From: Helicostylum pulchrum | Lineage: Eukaryota > Mucoromycota > Mucoromycetes > Mucorales > Mucoraceae | Assembly (NCBI GenBank): GCA_025677825.1 | Contig: JAIXMO010000101.1 | Coordinates: 1 to 49,044 of the forward strand | DNA length: 49,044 bases | Direction: 5' to 3' | Shown here: positions 28,134 through 39,579 of the stretch, piece after piece | Position numbering within the stretch: the first letter of the stretch is position 1 | Layout of the letters: every line of letters starts with the position of its first letter | Translations under genes and position numbers: made by a program | Notes under the pieces: model-generated | What the model saw: only the letters and a program-made list of their open reading frames with translations | The model's database searches: none | Told to the model about the DNA's origin: nothing

Positions 28134-28452
28134 ACGGGTGTGTTTGCATGTATTATAATTATTTACTATATCATTATTTAAACTTGTGCCCTTATTGGCA
28201 ATATTAATAATAAAAAAATGAACGTTCACTAACTACGTGAAAAACCTAAATAGTTTTGGCTGTCAATGCTGTAAAACGAGGTACAGGTTGATTGAAAGCC
28301 AATTTACAGTCACAATCAGTTCAATTGTTTTGGTGTGTGTAGGTGGATGTGCTTGAAAGGTAAAAACCAAGCCACTATTTCAAAGTCAAGGGTGCGCTTT
28401 CCTTCTGTATCATAAACCTTTTTTATTATTATTATTCCTTTGCCTAAAAAAA
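28134..28452. other. Spacer
   Basis: About 320 bp between the SKT5-like stop and the uL30m start. It includes TTATTATTATTATT just before the downstream gene. No other gene is seen. Confidence 0.55.
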
Positions 28453-28749
28453 ATGATGTCTCGTCGATTATTTACCACCAGCACAAAAGCAGCTTCCGAT
28501 TATTATAAAATTACTTTAAAGAGATCTTCCATCGGTCTTCCTAATGATATTAAAGCAGCATCCAAGACCCTTGGACTTGTTCGTCTTCATCAAACGTCAT
28601 ATAAACCTGTCAATGCCAGTAATGCAGGTCTTATTCTCAAACTTAAAGAACTTGTTCAAGTTGAAGTAGTCAGCCATATTCCCACCAAAGAAGAGCTTGC
28701 AGCCTTAAAACCTTCCAGAGGTTATACAGTTGTTGGACGTAAACTCTAA
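28453..28749 (+). CDS. Mitochondrial ribosomal protein uL30m
   Basis: A single-exon protein of 98 residues. The N-terminus MMSRRLFTTSTKAAS is a basic, Ser/Thr-rich mitochondrial presequence. The body carries the uL30 signature: ITLKRSSIGLP, LGLVRLHQTSYKP, then ILKLKELVQVEVV. uL30 is a large-subunit protein. An alternative start at 28456 gives one residue fewer. It converges on the TBC gene, whose stop is 66 bp away. Confidence 0.92.
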   Translation: MMSRRLFTTSTKAASDYYKITLKRSSIGLPNDIKAASKTLGLVRLHQTSYKPVNASNAGLILKLKELVQVEVVSHIPTKEELAALKPSRGYTVVGRKL

Positions 28750-28815
28750 GGAAAAAAATTAATACACATTATTAATAAATTGTAGTTCTTTATTTGGGAT
28801 TTATATGTATATATA

Positions 28816-30318
28816 TTATGTAAAGCTAAACTCGTCTTGATCCTCAATAGACCCTCTTCTTCTTTTACTCCATTCTATTAACATTTCATCCTCCCATTCT
28901 TCCTTCTTTACTTGACGACTTAGATACCTATTCGCTTGTAATTGATCAGGTACATCCGCCCATTCTAACCTACCCCAGTCTTTCTGCCAAGTATTGATGA
29001 CAGATCTTTTTTTTTGGATAGTTAATATATTGTATTAGGTGTATACAAAAAAGCCAAAAAAAAAAAAAAAACTTACTCATCATGTAACCAAATACCACTT
29101 TGCTTTTGAAGCTGTAATGCAGAATATCTTTTTTCTAAATCTACTGCTTTTTGTATGATTCTTTCGATATCCATATTTTGTGGAATTCGTGTGACAAGTG
29201 AATGAACAATATCTGTTTCCGCTTTTAATATTTCATCTCTTCTTAGTAAGGTGATCTAAAATTTATATACACGTATATATATTAAACTCCCACATATACA
29301 ACTATATGTTATATATATATTGTAGCTTACGGCACTCGCTATAAATACAGGCATAATAGCAGGACTTGCTACGAATAGGTCAAATAAACGAATCACCTTT
29401 TCATAATCTTCGAAATCATGACTAAACCAAGTTAAAATCCAGCTTAATGCATAATAAGGCATGACATTTGATTTCTCCAAAAATAATGTTAATTCAGGAT
29501 CCTCATATTCAATTAAAGAGCTCATTAACCGTAATTGTTTTGATACCGGATCAAAAGAATCAAGCATAGCATCCCTAATGAAAAACAGCGCGACGTTTTC
29601 TGCTGCAGGTATAGCTGCTTTTTTACCCAACACCAGCAAAAAGCAGGTACAAATGTCATGAAATCCCTTTTGTTATTGTTAATTAGCAAACAAAAAAGTA
29701 ATCAAATAAACAATATCATATATATACTTGGAAATATTTCAGTGTGGGGTTTCTCCATAAAATCTCAACAATCATGCAATGCAGTTCTTGTTGTTTATGT
29801 GCTTTAAACATTGGTGATACATCTTTCATATAAACAATTTGTTTTTTTTTAGAGTTGTTATTTTCATTGTATTCATGTAATTTGTATACCTTGAGGGTAG
29901 TAGTACAATGATCTTTCTACATCTTTTGTAATTTGTACCGGATCAGCTAAATCTTTTTCTACGACATAAGTATTAGCATCTATTATCACTACTATCCATA
30001 CGATTTTTACCGCTGCCCTTTTCTGCTATATAGTTTCCATGTTGTGTATGAAGTAAAATTGGCCTACATATTATGAATATAACCTTTATACTTTAATTTA
30101 TTCACTTACCAAACATACTGCCGAAGTTTGTCGTCAACAAAACCTTCAGGACTTCTAGCTAATTTCTTTAATCCATCTAAATCATTTTTTGCCATGGCAT
30201 CTAAAATATCTTCCGTTTGTTGTACTCGGCGCATACTTCTGGCTATTCGAGAAAATGAGCGAAACAATGAATACTTTGTTCGTTTTTTTGTAGTGGTAGT
30301 AGTAATAGTGATATTCAT
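28816..30318 (-). CDS. TBC-domain RabGAP, TBC1D20/Gyp8-like
   Basis: About 420 residues, minus strand, in about seven exons. The start at 30318 gives MNITITTTTTKKRTKY before the domain. In order: VDDKLRQYVWPILL, a segment with ITKDVERSLYYYP (the catalytic arginine finger of I-x2-D-x2-R), NPTLKYFQ|GFHDICTCF joined across an intron (the Y-x-Q glutamine finger), YALSWILTWFSHDF and VIRLFDLFVASPAIMP. These match TBC1D20/Gyp8, GAPs for Rab1/Ypt1 at the ER. A 43-nt intron within 29963-30005 (GCTAATAC branch-like site) removes a frame stop. The C-terminus is polar and basic (SKRRRGSIEDQDEFSFT). No transmembrane segment is evident at the C-terminus, unlike animal TBC1D20. Confidence 0.82.
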
Positions 30319-31002
30319 TCATACCAACCGACATTTTGACTCCCATTCTCAGACCATGCATATATTAAATCTCTCTATTTTTGTATTAAACAGAAAGAAA
30401 AAAAGAAAAAATTACAACATACAAAAAAAGAAAAAAAGAAAAAAAAAGAGAAGGGGATCATTACAAGAACACAGAAGGTAGTCACGCTGGCATATTGCAA
30501 ACATGATGGCTCTCATATACAGTAACTAACAACTCTGCATGGAAAACTACCTTATTTTGACGTCATTTACAGCACCAATAGCAACAAGATAATTATGTTT
30601 GGCATTCGAAACAAATGTTGTCTTGTAATAATATAGAGTTTCGAAAAAAGATAAACAATGTAATTGGTAAGTCATATGCTGTGCACATAAAATCATGTGC
30701 AGCTTGAAAAAAAAAAGTACTACTACTTTATTTGACCTTATCATTATACATATGTTGAATCAATTTCATTCGGTTTATTGTTGGACTACTCTGTGTAACT
30801 CATTGACACCAACCAGAATCAACTGATAGATCATGGTTATATTTTTTTTTTCGTAAGCTGGCTTTTATTTATTAAGTATTATGAAAGAAAAAAGAGTTGT
30901 ACTTACTCTGTAAATAGTAGTTATATATGTTTGCTAAAAAAAAAGTAAGGGTTATATTTATGTGGTATTTTTTTTATTAAGCTGAATCGTTTTTTTTTTT
31001 TC
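30319..31002. other. Spacer between TBC and Sel1 genes
   Basis: About 680 bp with A-rich stretches at 30394-30450 and assorted T/A runs. It contains the promoter of the TBC gene and the 3' region of the next Sel1 gene. Nothing else is recognised. Confidence 0.55.
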
Positions 31003-32443
31003 TTAGTGAGGTTCTTTTACGCCAATGATGTCTGCTTTTGTCTCGTTTCGAATTTCTGAAATTGGTAAATCGCTAGAATTATTTAATTTACGCTTCTCAT
31101 CATTGATCGCCTCTTGATCTACTACTACCATATTATCAATATCTGCTTTTTGGAGGTAGTCTGGAAGGTAGTCTGAATCGTATATAACTGTTAACGGTCG
31201 AAAAGGTGGAGATTTAGACTTTAAAGCAGTTATTTGATCAATATATGTTTGAGCTGTATTATTGCCATTTTTTAAGGCTTTTTCTAACCATTGTAATGCA
31301 ATATCATAATCTACTTTGGATCCCATACCTTCAATATACATTCTTGCTAGAGATAGTTGACCGTCTTTATTTCCTTGCTTTGCAGATAATGAATACCATC
31401 GAATGGATTCTTTATAATCTTGTTCTACGCCTAGTCCATCTCGATATAAATCACCGATATTGCGTTTTGCTGCAGTATTTCCATTCTTGGCAGCTAATTT
31501 AAACCAACGTAATGCCTCAGAATAATCTATCCCCACTCCATGACCACGTTGATACATACATCCAACATTTGTTTGTGCTGCTGTGTTACCACCCTCAGCA
31601 GCTAGTTTATACCAGTGTATTGCTTTATTGTAATCTAATTCAACACCGCCTTTTCCTATACTATAAAAGTAACCAATTTGACTTTGTGCTCCAACATGTT
31701 TTTCGTTTGCTGCATTTGTATACCAGTACATTGCAGTGGTATAGTCTTTTAAAACACCTTGGCCAAGTTGGTACATCATTCCAAGTTCAAACATTGCGTC
31801 CAGGTCCCCTTGTTCAGCTGCTTTTCGATACCAGTACGCTGCTTTATCGTAATTTAGGCTGATACACTTTCCGTCGCTAAATGCGTCTGCTAAATAACAT
31901 TGTCCTTTGGTATTTCCACTTTCAGCTGCTTTATAAAACCAAAATAATGCTTTTTCGTAATTTTGCGTAACTCCTAAACCGTCTCGGTACAAGGATCCTA
32001 GCCAAGTCTGTGAAGCAGTGTTTCCTTTCTCGGAAGCTGCTGTAAACCACGTCAAAGCTTTTTTATGGTTTTTTTTTACTCCAACACCGTGAAAATATAA
32101 AACAGCAATATTATTTTGAGCTTCGGTATAATCTTGATGTGCTGATTTCTTATAGTACTTGAAAGCCTTTTTATAACTTTTGTCTACTCCCAATCCATTT
32201 TGATACATCCAACCTATATAAAACTGTGCTCCAGCAATATTTTTATTTTTTTTATTATCACTGGCTTTTAAGAAACTAATCATAGCTTCTGAATAATTGC
32301 TATCTGTAAATTCTTTGATTCCTTGCTCATAAAAATTAGCTGTATTCACTTTTTTTCTCGCTGTTTTTTTAAAAATTCGTTATTTTCGTGTTCATATTTT
32401 ATTTGTAAAAAAAATTATATATTTTCTTACTGAAAAAACCCAT
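31003..32443 (-). CDS. Sel1-repeat protein, complete
   Basis: A scaffold-type protein of about 455 residues with about ten SLR units of 36 residues (signature A-L-x-W-F/Y-x-x-A-A-x-x-G-N-x-x-A-Q-x-x-I-G-x-x-Y-x-x-G-x-G-V), then a non-repeat C-terminal tail of about 70 residues. The long frame has no ATG at its 5' end (it begins at a GTG). A 13-nt first exon at 32443-32431 (ATG GGT TTT TTC A) joined across an intron gives MGFFTRKKVNTANFYEQG with acceptor at 32361, or MGFFTNFYEQG with a second acceptor at 32340; both keep the frame. The tail contains PPFRPLTVIYDSDYLPDYL. The first exon is the same length and phase as in the Sel1 gene at 1-2086. The binding partner is unknown. Confidence 0.85.
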
Positions 32444-33530
32444 TTGGTCGAAAAAAAAAATCAAAAAAAAAATATATATGTATATAAAAGAAAACGAAAA
32501 AAAGTAAAAAGAAAGGGGAGCACAATTCTTTTTTTCTTTTTTTTTCTGTAGAATCTTAATCAGGCAGGCTTAGCTCCATAAAAGGTCACATTAGGTAAAT
32601 TGGATGTACAAATTCAGTTGTGGTACTTGATTGAAATTACTGTTTCATATTTTACATAATTTTGCTCTATACAACCCTATTTTTACCTGTGTGTATGAAT
32701 GTGTATGTCACGTAACCACTCGTAAACCCCGTTTGATATACGTCCTATTAGTTTATATACACCTCAACAATGAAATAAACATGGGATCCACAGAAAAATC
32801 ATGCAATAATTTAAAGTTTATTGTACAACAGCTAAACGACATATGTTTCTTTGTCTTTGTATCTGAGTTACTGTTCTGACTTATGGCTCTCGTGTATTCC
32901 AATTTTGGAATATGTAATTTAAATGTTTTATATTTTATTAACCCTACCAATTCCTGACATATCCAAGTATATAAATCAGTTGGTTTATCGTTTGCTGTTA
33001 TATATCAAATCCTTGTTTTTTATTTCATTCCATACAAGTCTATACAAGTCTAAACTGTATGTATCTCCGTTTTTTTTTTTTTTTCCCCATCCAATTTTAT
33101 CAAATCGGTTCGGGGTGAGAATACGGCTTAGCTTAACAATAACCACCACTTTATACGCGTATTCAACTAACCTTTAGCACAAATATATAAATATATATAT
33201 TCGTTGTATATAGTGATTATTCAGATACCATTAACTAACTTGATAGGATTTCTTCGTGTACATAGTTCGTTATTATACGGTTTTGCCAAAATCATGATAA
33301 ATTATTGTAGTATAATAATTGTTGACTAACCTTTACCGAAAACAAAACTAGTAAACTTTTGTACGAATCAACTATTTTGGTTCTTTGATCGGGATATTTT
33401 ACCATTAAAAATTGCGCGAACAAACACTATATCGAATAAAAAAAAACCCAGATTTATTGATTTAATCAGTCTAAAATTTATTAAGAAACTTTGTACGACA
33501 AAAAAAAATATTTAAGTATCTTTTATTTTT
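32444..33530. other. Spacer between tandem Sel1 genes
   Basis: About 1.1 kb, AT-rich (T run 33070-33083). It carries the promoter of the Sel1 gene at 31003-32443 and the 3' region of the one at 33531-35306. Short open frames here are low-complexity and look fortuitous. Confidence 0.55.
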
Positions 33531-35306
33531 TTATGGCCTCGGTAACGCACTTGAGCTATTGCTACTTTGATCATCCAAGTTAGAGTTTAATAATGCGGTT
33601 TCATAGTTAGGAGGAGCATCATTTACTTTAGACAGTGCTTGTACGACTTGTGTTAATTCATCAATCTGAGAATTTTTTAAGGATAGCTGTGTCATCAAAT
33701 CAGCAATTTGAGCTTTTGCTTCTCTTGATTCTCGTATCACGGTATCTTCTATACCATTATCCTCCATTTCTTTAATAGAAAATTCGTTTTCATAATTTTC
33801 GGGTTTTGCTGGTAACTGTGCCGACTCCACTGCTATTGAACCGACATCAAGAAGGCTTGTATACGGTATTTTCTCTGTATTTTTAATAGAAACTTCGTTG
33901 TCATAGTTTTTTGCTAACGGTACTGATTCCACTGCTGCTGAACTGACGTTAAGAAGGTTTTTCTCGGTATACGGTATTTTCTCTTTAGAAGATTTTCTCT
34001 GCACCTGGGTTTTACCCGTTAATTTATCAATATATATCTGCGCCTCCTCGCTCCCATTTTCCAACGACATGTTGAAAAATGCTAATGCCTTATCACGGTT
34101 ACTTTCTACGCCTTCTCCTTCTAAATAGATTAATCCAAGTTCAAACTGCGCGTCTTTGTCATATGTAGCTTTCAAATAATACTCTATTGCTTTCTGGTGA
34201 TCCTGTTCTACGCCATTGCCATGCCGATATAACTCGGCAATATAATAGTTTGACCTCGTAAACTTTTGTTCAGCCGACAATAGGTGCCAACAAAATGCTT
34301 CCGGATATATTTTCTTTGTACCAAGGCCTCTACTATACATGTATCCCAGGTTATTTTGAGCTTCCGCATGTCCTTTATCTGCTGACAATTTTGTCCAACG
34401 AAAGGATTCGTTGTAATCGACACAGGTGCCTTTTCCATCGCGATATAAAGAACCCAGATTGTTTTGAGCTGTTGCGTTTCCGCTTTCGGCAGACATATGT
34501 ATCCAGTAAAACGCTTCATCGTAGTTCAATTCTACGCCTTGGCCGCGCATATACATATATCCTACGTCGTTTTGAGCAAAAATATTTCCTTTTTCTGCCG
34601 CCTTCATGTAAAAATCAAACGCCTCTTGGTAATTTTGTGTAATACCGTAAAGGTCGTGATAACTCATGTGGCCGAGTGCATAATATCCGTAAGGAAAACC
34701 TTTACTAGCTGCCTTTTTAAAGATACGTACAGCTTCTGGGACGTTTTGAGGCGTGCCTGTACCTGTTCTGTACGCGTTACCGAGGCTAACTAACGCGTTA
34801 TTATGACCAACATCTACAGATTTCTTAAACCAGTAAAATGCCTTGGAGTAATTTATTTCGACACCGTGTCCGCGGTAGTATAAAAGTCCTAACCAATTTT
34901 TTGCAGTTCCTGAACTAAATCCTTTATTTTCTGATTTTGTAAAGTAACTGAAAGCTTTTCCGTAGTCCTTTTCTACGCCCTCGCCGTAATAGTATAAACA
35001 ACCAATGTTATTGAGGGACCCCGAATGCCCGTTTTTTCCTGCTACTGTATACCAAGCTAAAGCTTTAGTAAAATCTCGGTTTACTCCTTCTCCGTTTTCG
35101 TACATACTGCCTAAATGATATTGAGAAGCTGCATGACCTTGGTCTGAAGCTTTCAAAAACCAGCTTAGGGCGTCTTTATAGTTTTCAGTATTTAGGCTAA
35201 CGACTCCCTTAATAAACCAGAAATTGGCAACTATCTTTCCTATTACTCGAGTTAGAGTCGAATAGTATTTTTAGAGGGGTTTCCTTACCGTACCATATAT
35301 GCTCAT
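33531..35306 (-). CDS. Sel1-repeat protein with PPxY motif and C-terminal coiled coil
   Basis: A protein of about 575 residues. Ten or more Sel1 repeats fill the first two thirds. An 18-nt first exon (35306-35289, MSIYGT) and a 54-nt intron (35288-35235, CTAAC branch-like site) supply the ATG that the long frame lacks; exon 2 then reads IVANFWFIKG before the first repeat. After the repeats come two copies of a roughly 35-residue segment (EKIPYT..LLNVSSAAVES..YDNEVSIK and EKIPYTSLLDVGSIAVES..YENEFSIK). A coiled coil (EAKAQIADLMTQLSLKNSQI) and the motif APPNYETALL near the C-terminus follow. PPxY motifs bind WW domains, for example of Rsp5/Nedd4-type ubiquitin ligases, in many fungal adaptors. 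This suggests a scaffold linking a solenoid to a ligase, which is inference. Confidence 0.85.
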
Positions 35307-37050
35307 TTTTTTTTTATACTTCGAAAAAAAAATGGTTAGAAAAAAAAGAGATAAGACAAAAAGAGATTAACTATAATTTAAACAAGGCCTGGTTGAGGAA
35401 ACGTTACACTTACTTAGGCTGTATATCACTACACATGATACTCATGTAATTGATGATAGAATAAAAACAGTTAATTCGAATTTTACATACGGCCAAAAAA
35501 ATATTAACCATACTGGATTTCCCACCTATTTTTTTAAAAAAACCTTTATTTTTGAAAATAATATAGTAGCGACTCTATTTAAGGGCGGTTGATTTAAGGG
35601 TGTGATCGATTCAAGGGTGGATTTCTCTAGGACGCTTTCTTCGATCCGCTACTTTAATACCACTATATACCACTGTTCTATTTAAACGTGGAATACAATT
35701 TCACAAAACTACTAAATAAACCTATGTTCCGTGATGAGGTAATTATATATTCAGTAATAAAAATTCTGCACAAGTATTTTTTTGGGTGCTGATTCCAAAC
35801 GGCAATATAATATTTTAATAGAATTTAAAATGAATTTAATTTTTGAGCTCTTGCAGAAAGCGATACACAGCATATTTTTTTGTACAGTCACTCGGGTGAG
35901 TTCAAGAACTATTTAAAGTGTTATAATGCATTATCGCCTGTCTATTATCCTATTTAAAACGCGTGTTTTTAAGTGAAGGTGTAGAAGTAACTTCATTTTT
36001 ACAGTGACCGAAATAAGGTGTTTTCTTTGTGTAATTAAATGTCAGAAAATAATTTTTTTGCCCAAGTTACTTAGTGAAAGTTAGTCTTTAGCGTGTTGTC
36101 TTTAATAATAAAAATTAAAAATCGCTTGTTGTTTTATATTTTTCTACTTTTTTTCAGTTGATTATTTTTGATCATTTTTGATCGTTTTGGGGGGTCAACC
36201 CCCCTTTGTGTTTTTGTGGTTATTTTGTAATTACTCCCTATACAATTGCTCTTTCGCTTTTTTTTATCTTGTCCCTTTGGATCATTTTTTATTTCTATCG
36301 CGTTTTTATAGCTGAATCGAGTAATATGGTACATTTAGCAAATCATTAAACTGTTAATTCTTCATAAACAAAAGGGCTAAAGTTTATTTGCAATAGCGGG
36401 AAAAGTATAACTTTATATTATAAACTCAGAAAATAGATTGATTTAAAATTATCTCCAGTAGCCGTTGTTACGCTTTATACGATATCACTGACAGAACGAA
36501 ATTTATGAATATTCGAACGACCAACACCGGAAGCAGGTCTGCTTTAAACAAATGTACGGTGGGAAAATCCATCATATTTTAGAATATTAGTAGAATAACT
36601 ACTATGCAATAGGTAGGGACAATTGGTAGTTCTGAACTATGAATGTTATGGTTTATAGTAGTCGAATAAGAAGAAAAAAAATTATTGGAATTAGTGATTA
36701 TACCACCAAGAGCAATGTCAGCTACTATATATTTCCGTATTTTAAAAAAGCTCATTTAAATAATGACATATATGTCTTCAGAAACAACAATAATAGCTTT
36801 AAAAAAGGTTTTTATATTACATAGAACATTATAAACTGTTTGTATGACATTTATACTAAAGAAACCCTATTTTTTTTTTCTTTTTTTCTACGATTGTTGT
36901 TTAGTCTTACTGTCTTACTGGCTTACTGGACACGAATATTTTATTTTTAATTCAACTAGTTACCATGTAAAGAAATAAGACATTTTATTTAAGAAATCAA
37001 TTATTTCTAATAAGAAGTTCTGGATAAACAACATTTTGGGTTTTAAAATG
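35307..37050. other. Gene-poor, repeat-like region
   Basis: About 1.7 kb upstream of the Sel1 gene at 35306. It contains a stretch around 35568-35600 (AGTAGCGACTCTATTTAAGG, then TTGATTTAAGGGTG and GATTCAAGGGTGG) that looks like short direct and degenerate repeats. A short palindrome GGGGGGTCAACCCCCC sits at 36188-36203. A short CTTACTG repeat lies at 36906-36928. No intact gene is seen; old transposon debris is possible. Confidence 0.45.
36188..36203. repeat. G6/C6 palindrome
   Basis: GGGGGGTCAACCCCCC has 7-bp arms (GGGGGGT/ACCCCCC) around CA. It is strikingly GC-rich in an AT-rich neighbourhood and is flanked on the left by repeated TTTTTGATC units. Confidence 0.8.
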
Positions 37051-37490
37051 TTAATCTTTATCCGAAAACAAAAGAGAAACTCCATTGTCGGAAGTAGCCC
37101 TAGAAAGTGCAACGTAGAGTTGACCATGTGTAAACACAGGTTCTCTAAGACCTACAGCAACTTTTTTCAAAAACTAACCCTGCGATTTGTTGATGGTCAT
37201 TGCGAAAGCAAACTTTGATAGGAAATTACTTTCTTGTAAGAATGAACGGAGATGCTAGCCTTTAGCTCTAATTTTGCTGGAGGAAGACCGGGGGAAGTCA
37301 AGCTGTGCAAACATTCGTCAGGTATTTTTTCCATTAATGATCCAGTAGTTATGCTTGCAAAGCCCCACTCGTCAACAATATCGTCTACAGCGTCAAAAGT
37401 TTCCGAGATTAATTTTCGACGTTTGACGGGATAAGACAGCAAAGCTTTCAACAAAGGTCTCATCCTAATAAAAATCGTCTTCTGAATCAC
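37051..37490 (-). pseudogene. Relic of PIF1/Helitron-type helicase C-terminus
   Basis: On the minus strand, one frame reads LHSLTSPGLPPAKLELK, the motif preceding helicase motif V in Helitron/PIF1-like helicases. A different frame then reads KFAFAMTINKSQG, TAG stop, [32 protein letters not shown] (37215-37081), the conserved helicase motifs V-VI. The join has a frameshift, and the segment normally found between the two blocks (including the LCNGTR region) is missing. No upstream helicase motifs or Rep domain were seen. This is a decayed fragment of a PIF1-family helicase, most simply from a Helitron. Confidence 0.8.
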
Positions 37491-39579
37491 CTTCTACATA
37501 ATCGGGATCAATTTTTTCTTCGGCCTCCTCATAATCCATACAGTCGACCGCGATATGCGAATGACATCTTGGCAGACGTGCAAATGAAATTTGATTCATC
37601 GACGTAATTATTGTTATTAGATACTATTTGGTTCTTAACAAAAAAGTTGTTTTAATAACTCGTTTTCTTTTTGTGTGCATAAATTCATTAGAATATTCGA
37701 ATGTCAGTTAGAAAATAAATTTAGAGGTCTTGTTGAAGGTAATAAAAAAGGCATTGAATAGGATGAGGCGACTTGGTTATACAAAACGAGTTATTTCGTA
37801 AGCTTTGACATCTGAGCTTACAATATTTTTCTTTGACATTCGGGTTTTAGAGCAACAGTACCTGGATCATATTACATAATCGCACACTGTATCAAATTGA
37901 ACTGCCAAAAATAGTAACTCAATAACAGTTTTGAAGAATACACAAGCATGAACACCAACTGAAAAAAAAATAACAGGTTACTATGAAACAATTACTTGAT
38001 TTTTTGTAGTGCGCCCAAAAAAAAAATGGCGATATTTCAGTAAATTTGATATACACCCGGCTCATCGAATGCCTGAGGGGGGGGGGGGGTGTCATGTATA
38101 TTGACAATCACTATATTTACTTTTTTTTTAATTAATTCTATTTATTTCAAAAGTATCCGATTTATCTAACCTGAAACCTCCGCCTTTTTTTTTCAAAGTA
38201 GTACATTTTTGATAACTTGAGTAAGAATAAACAACACGACACTTTTTTTTTTTTTTTAATATTAAATACGTGATTTAAAAAACGAGTTCTTTTTAAAAAA
38301 GAAACTACATTTAGGGTTATGCGTATTGTAAGAAATGTTATCAAGTTTTTTGTTTTTACAAACAACAAAATACCCTTTGGAACGATGAGAAAAATCTATA
38401 ATAGAGAGGCAAAATGCCTAAAAGAGACATATGGTGTATTTTTCCTAGTATGAACGAATAATGATTGCTGGATTTGTGTCCCAGGGCATTCATGCCAATT
38501 TATAGTTGATGTGCGGCTTACAACGGCAACAAACGCTTCGTGGTGAATTCTTCTTAAAAGGTTATTTTGCGCCTATCATCGGCAGAATGATTATCGTTGT
38601 TGTTCCTCCTTGATATATGAAGATCGTGTACCTGAGCCCACCAACAAAAACGATTTTTTTGGAAATACTTTTTATCCTTATCTGTGAAACAATATAAAAG
38701 ATGTCCATATTATCCGACCAGGAACTGTAAGCTTCTTTTTTTTTTAGGTTTCATAGAATAGTTAGTACAAAAAGCAAAGAGATTTTATATACATATTTAT
38801 TTTTTGTTGAAACAAAGGGGGTGATGTACATTCAAAATGCACATTAAACGCCTCCTATCTTAATTGACTTTTTATCGTATACTTGACAATTGACGGCGTA
38901 CGACTTTTTATTTTGCAAGTAAGTGTGTACATTGACCATTCTTAAGGAAAGATAACGTGGACTTGTGTTAAAGTCCTACAGATATTTTTGAACCAAGTGT
39001 AACCTTGAAACTTGGGTATTGTATGACCATGATGACGGTTCTCCTGAATTATTCAGACTTTAAAATTGTGCGCAGCCCCATTGTTTTCTTATTGTTTATT
39101 GTCAAAAAAAAATCAGGAACCCCTCTCCCCCTCAGGGGATGGCTCAACAAACAAACAAAAAATACAAGTAAAAAAAACTTTAATAATGGTTTGATACCTC
39201 TATTATTATTTTTTTGGTTCATGCTCTGTATTAATTGGTGCTACAATAAAAAAATAAAATTGAAACCCAAGGCTATAGGCAAAACGGTGATTACATTTAT
39301 TTTGGCTATCAAGAACGATTCCCTAGCAGTGAGGATCAGCAGCTGAAAAGATTGGATAGCACCAACTATAGCCGAAGCACTTTAATCCGTGTAACCTATG
39401 TAGCACTTTTTTTTAAAAAGTGGTTATGATGAAATATTTGTTGTATGTGTAATGCTTTTTTGCATCGCGTATTTTTTTCTTTATTGTATATATATATTTG
39501 TATGGGGGGGGGATAAAAAAAAAGGGAAGAAAGGGAAGTGGGAATAATGATTATGCACGAAAAAAAAAAAAAAAAAAAA
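37491..39579. other. Gene-poor region with homopolymer clusters
   Basis: About 2.1 kb following the helicase relic. It contains a run of about 13 G at 38077-38089, A/T runs at 38018-38026 and 38243-38257, and the sequence AATGGCGATATTTCAGTAAA next to the G-run, which reads like a mobile-element terminus but is unproven. The segment 39118-39142 holds CCCCTC..GAGGGG-like complementarity. No supported gene. Confidence 0.45.
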
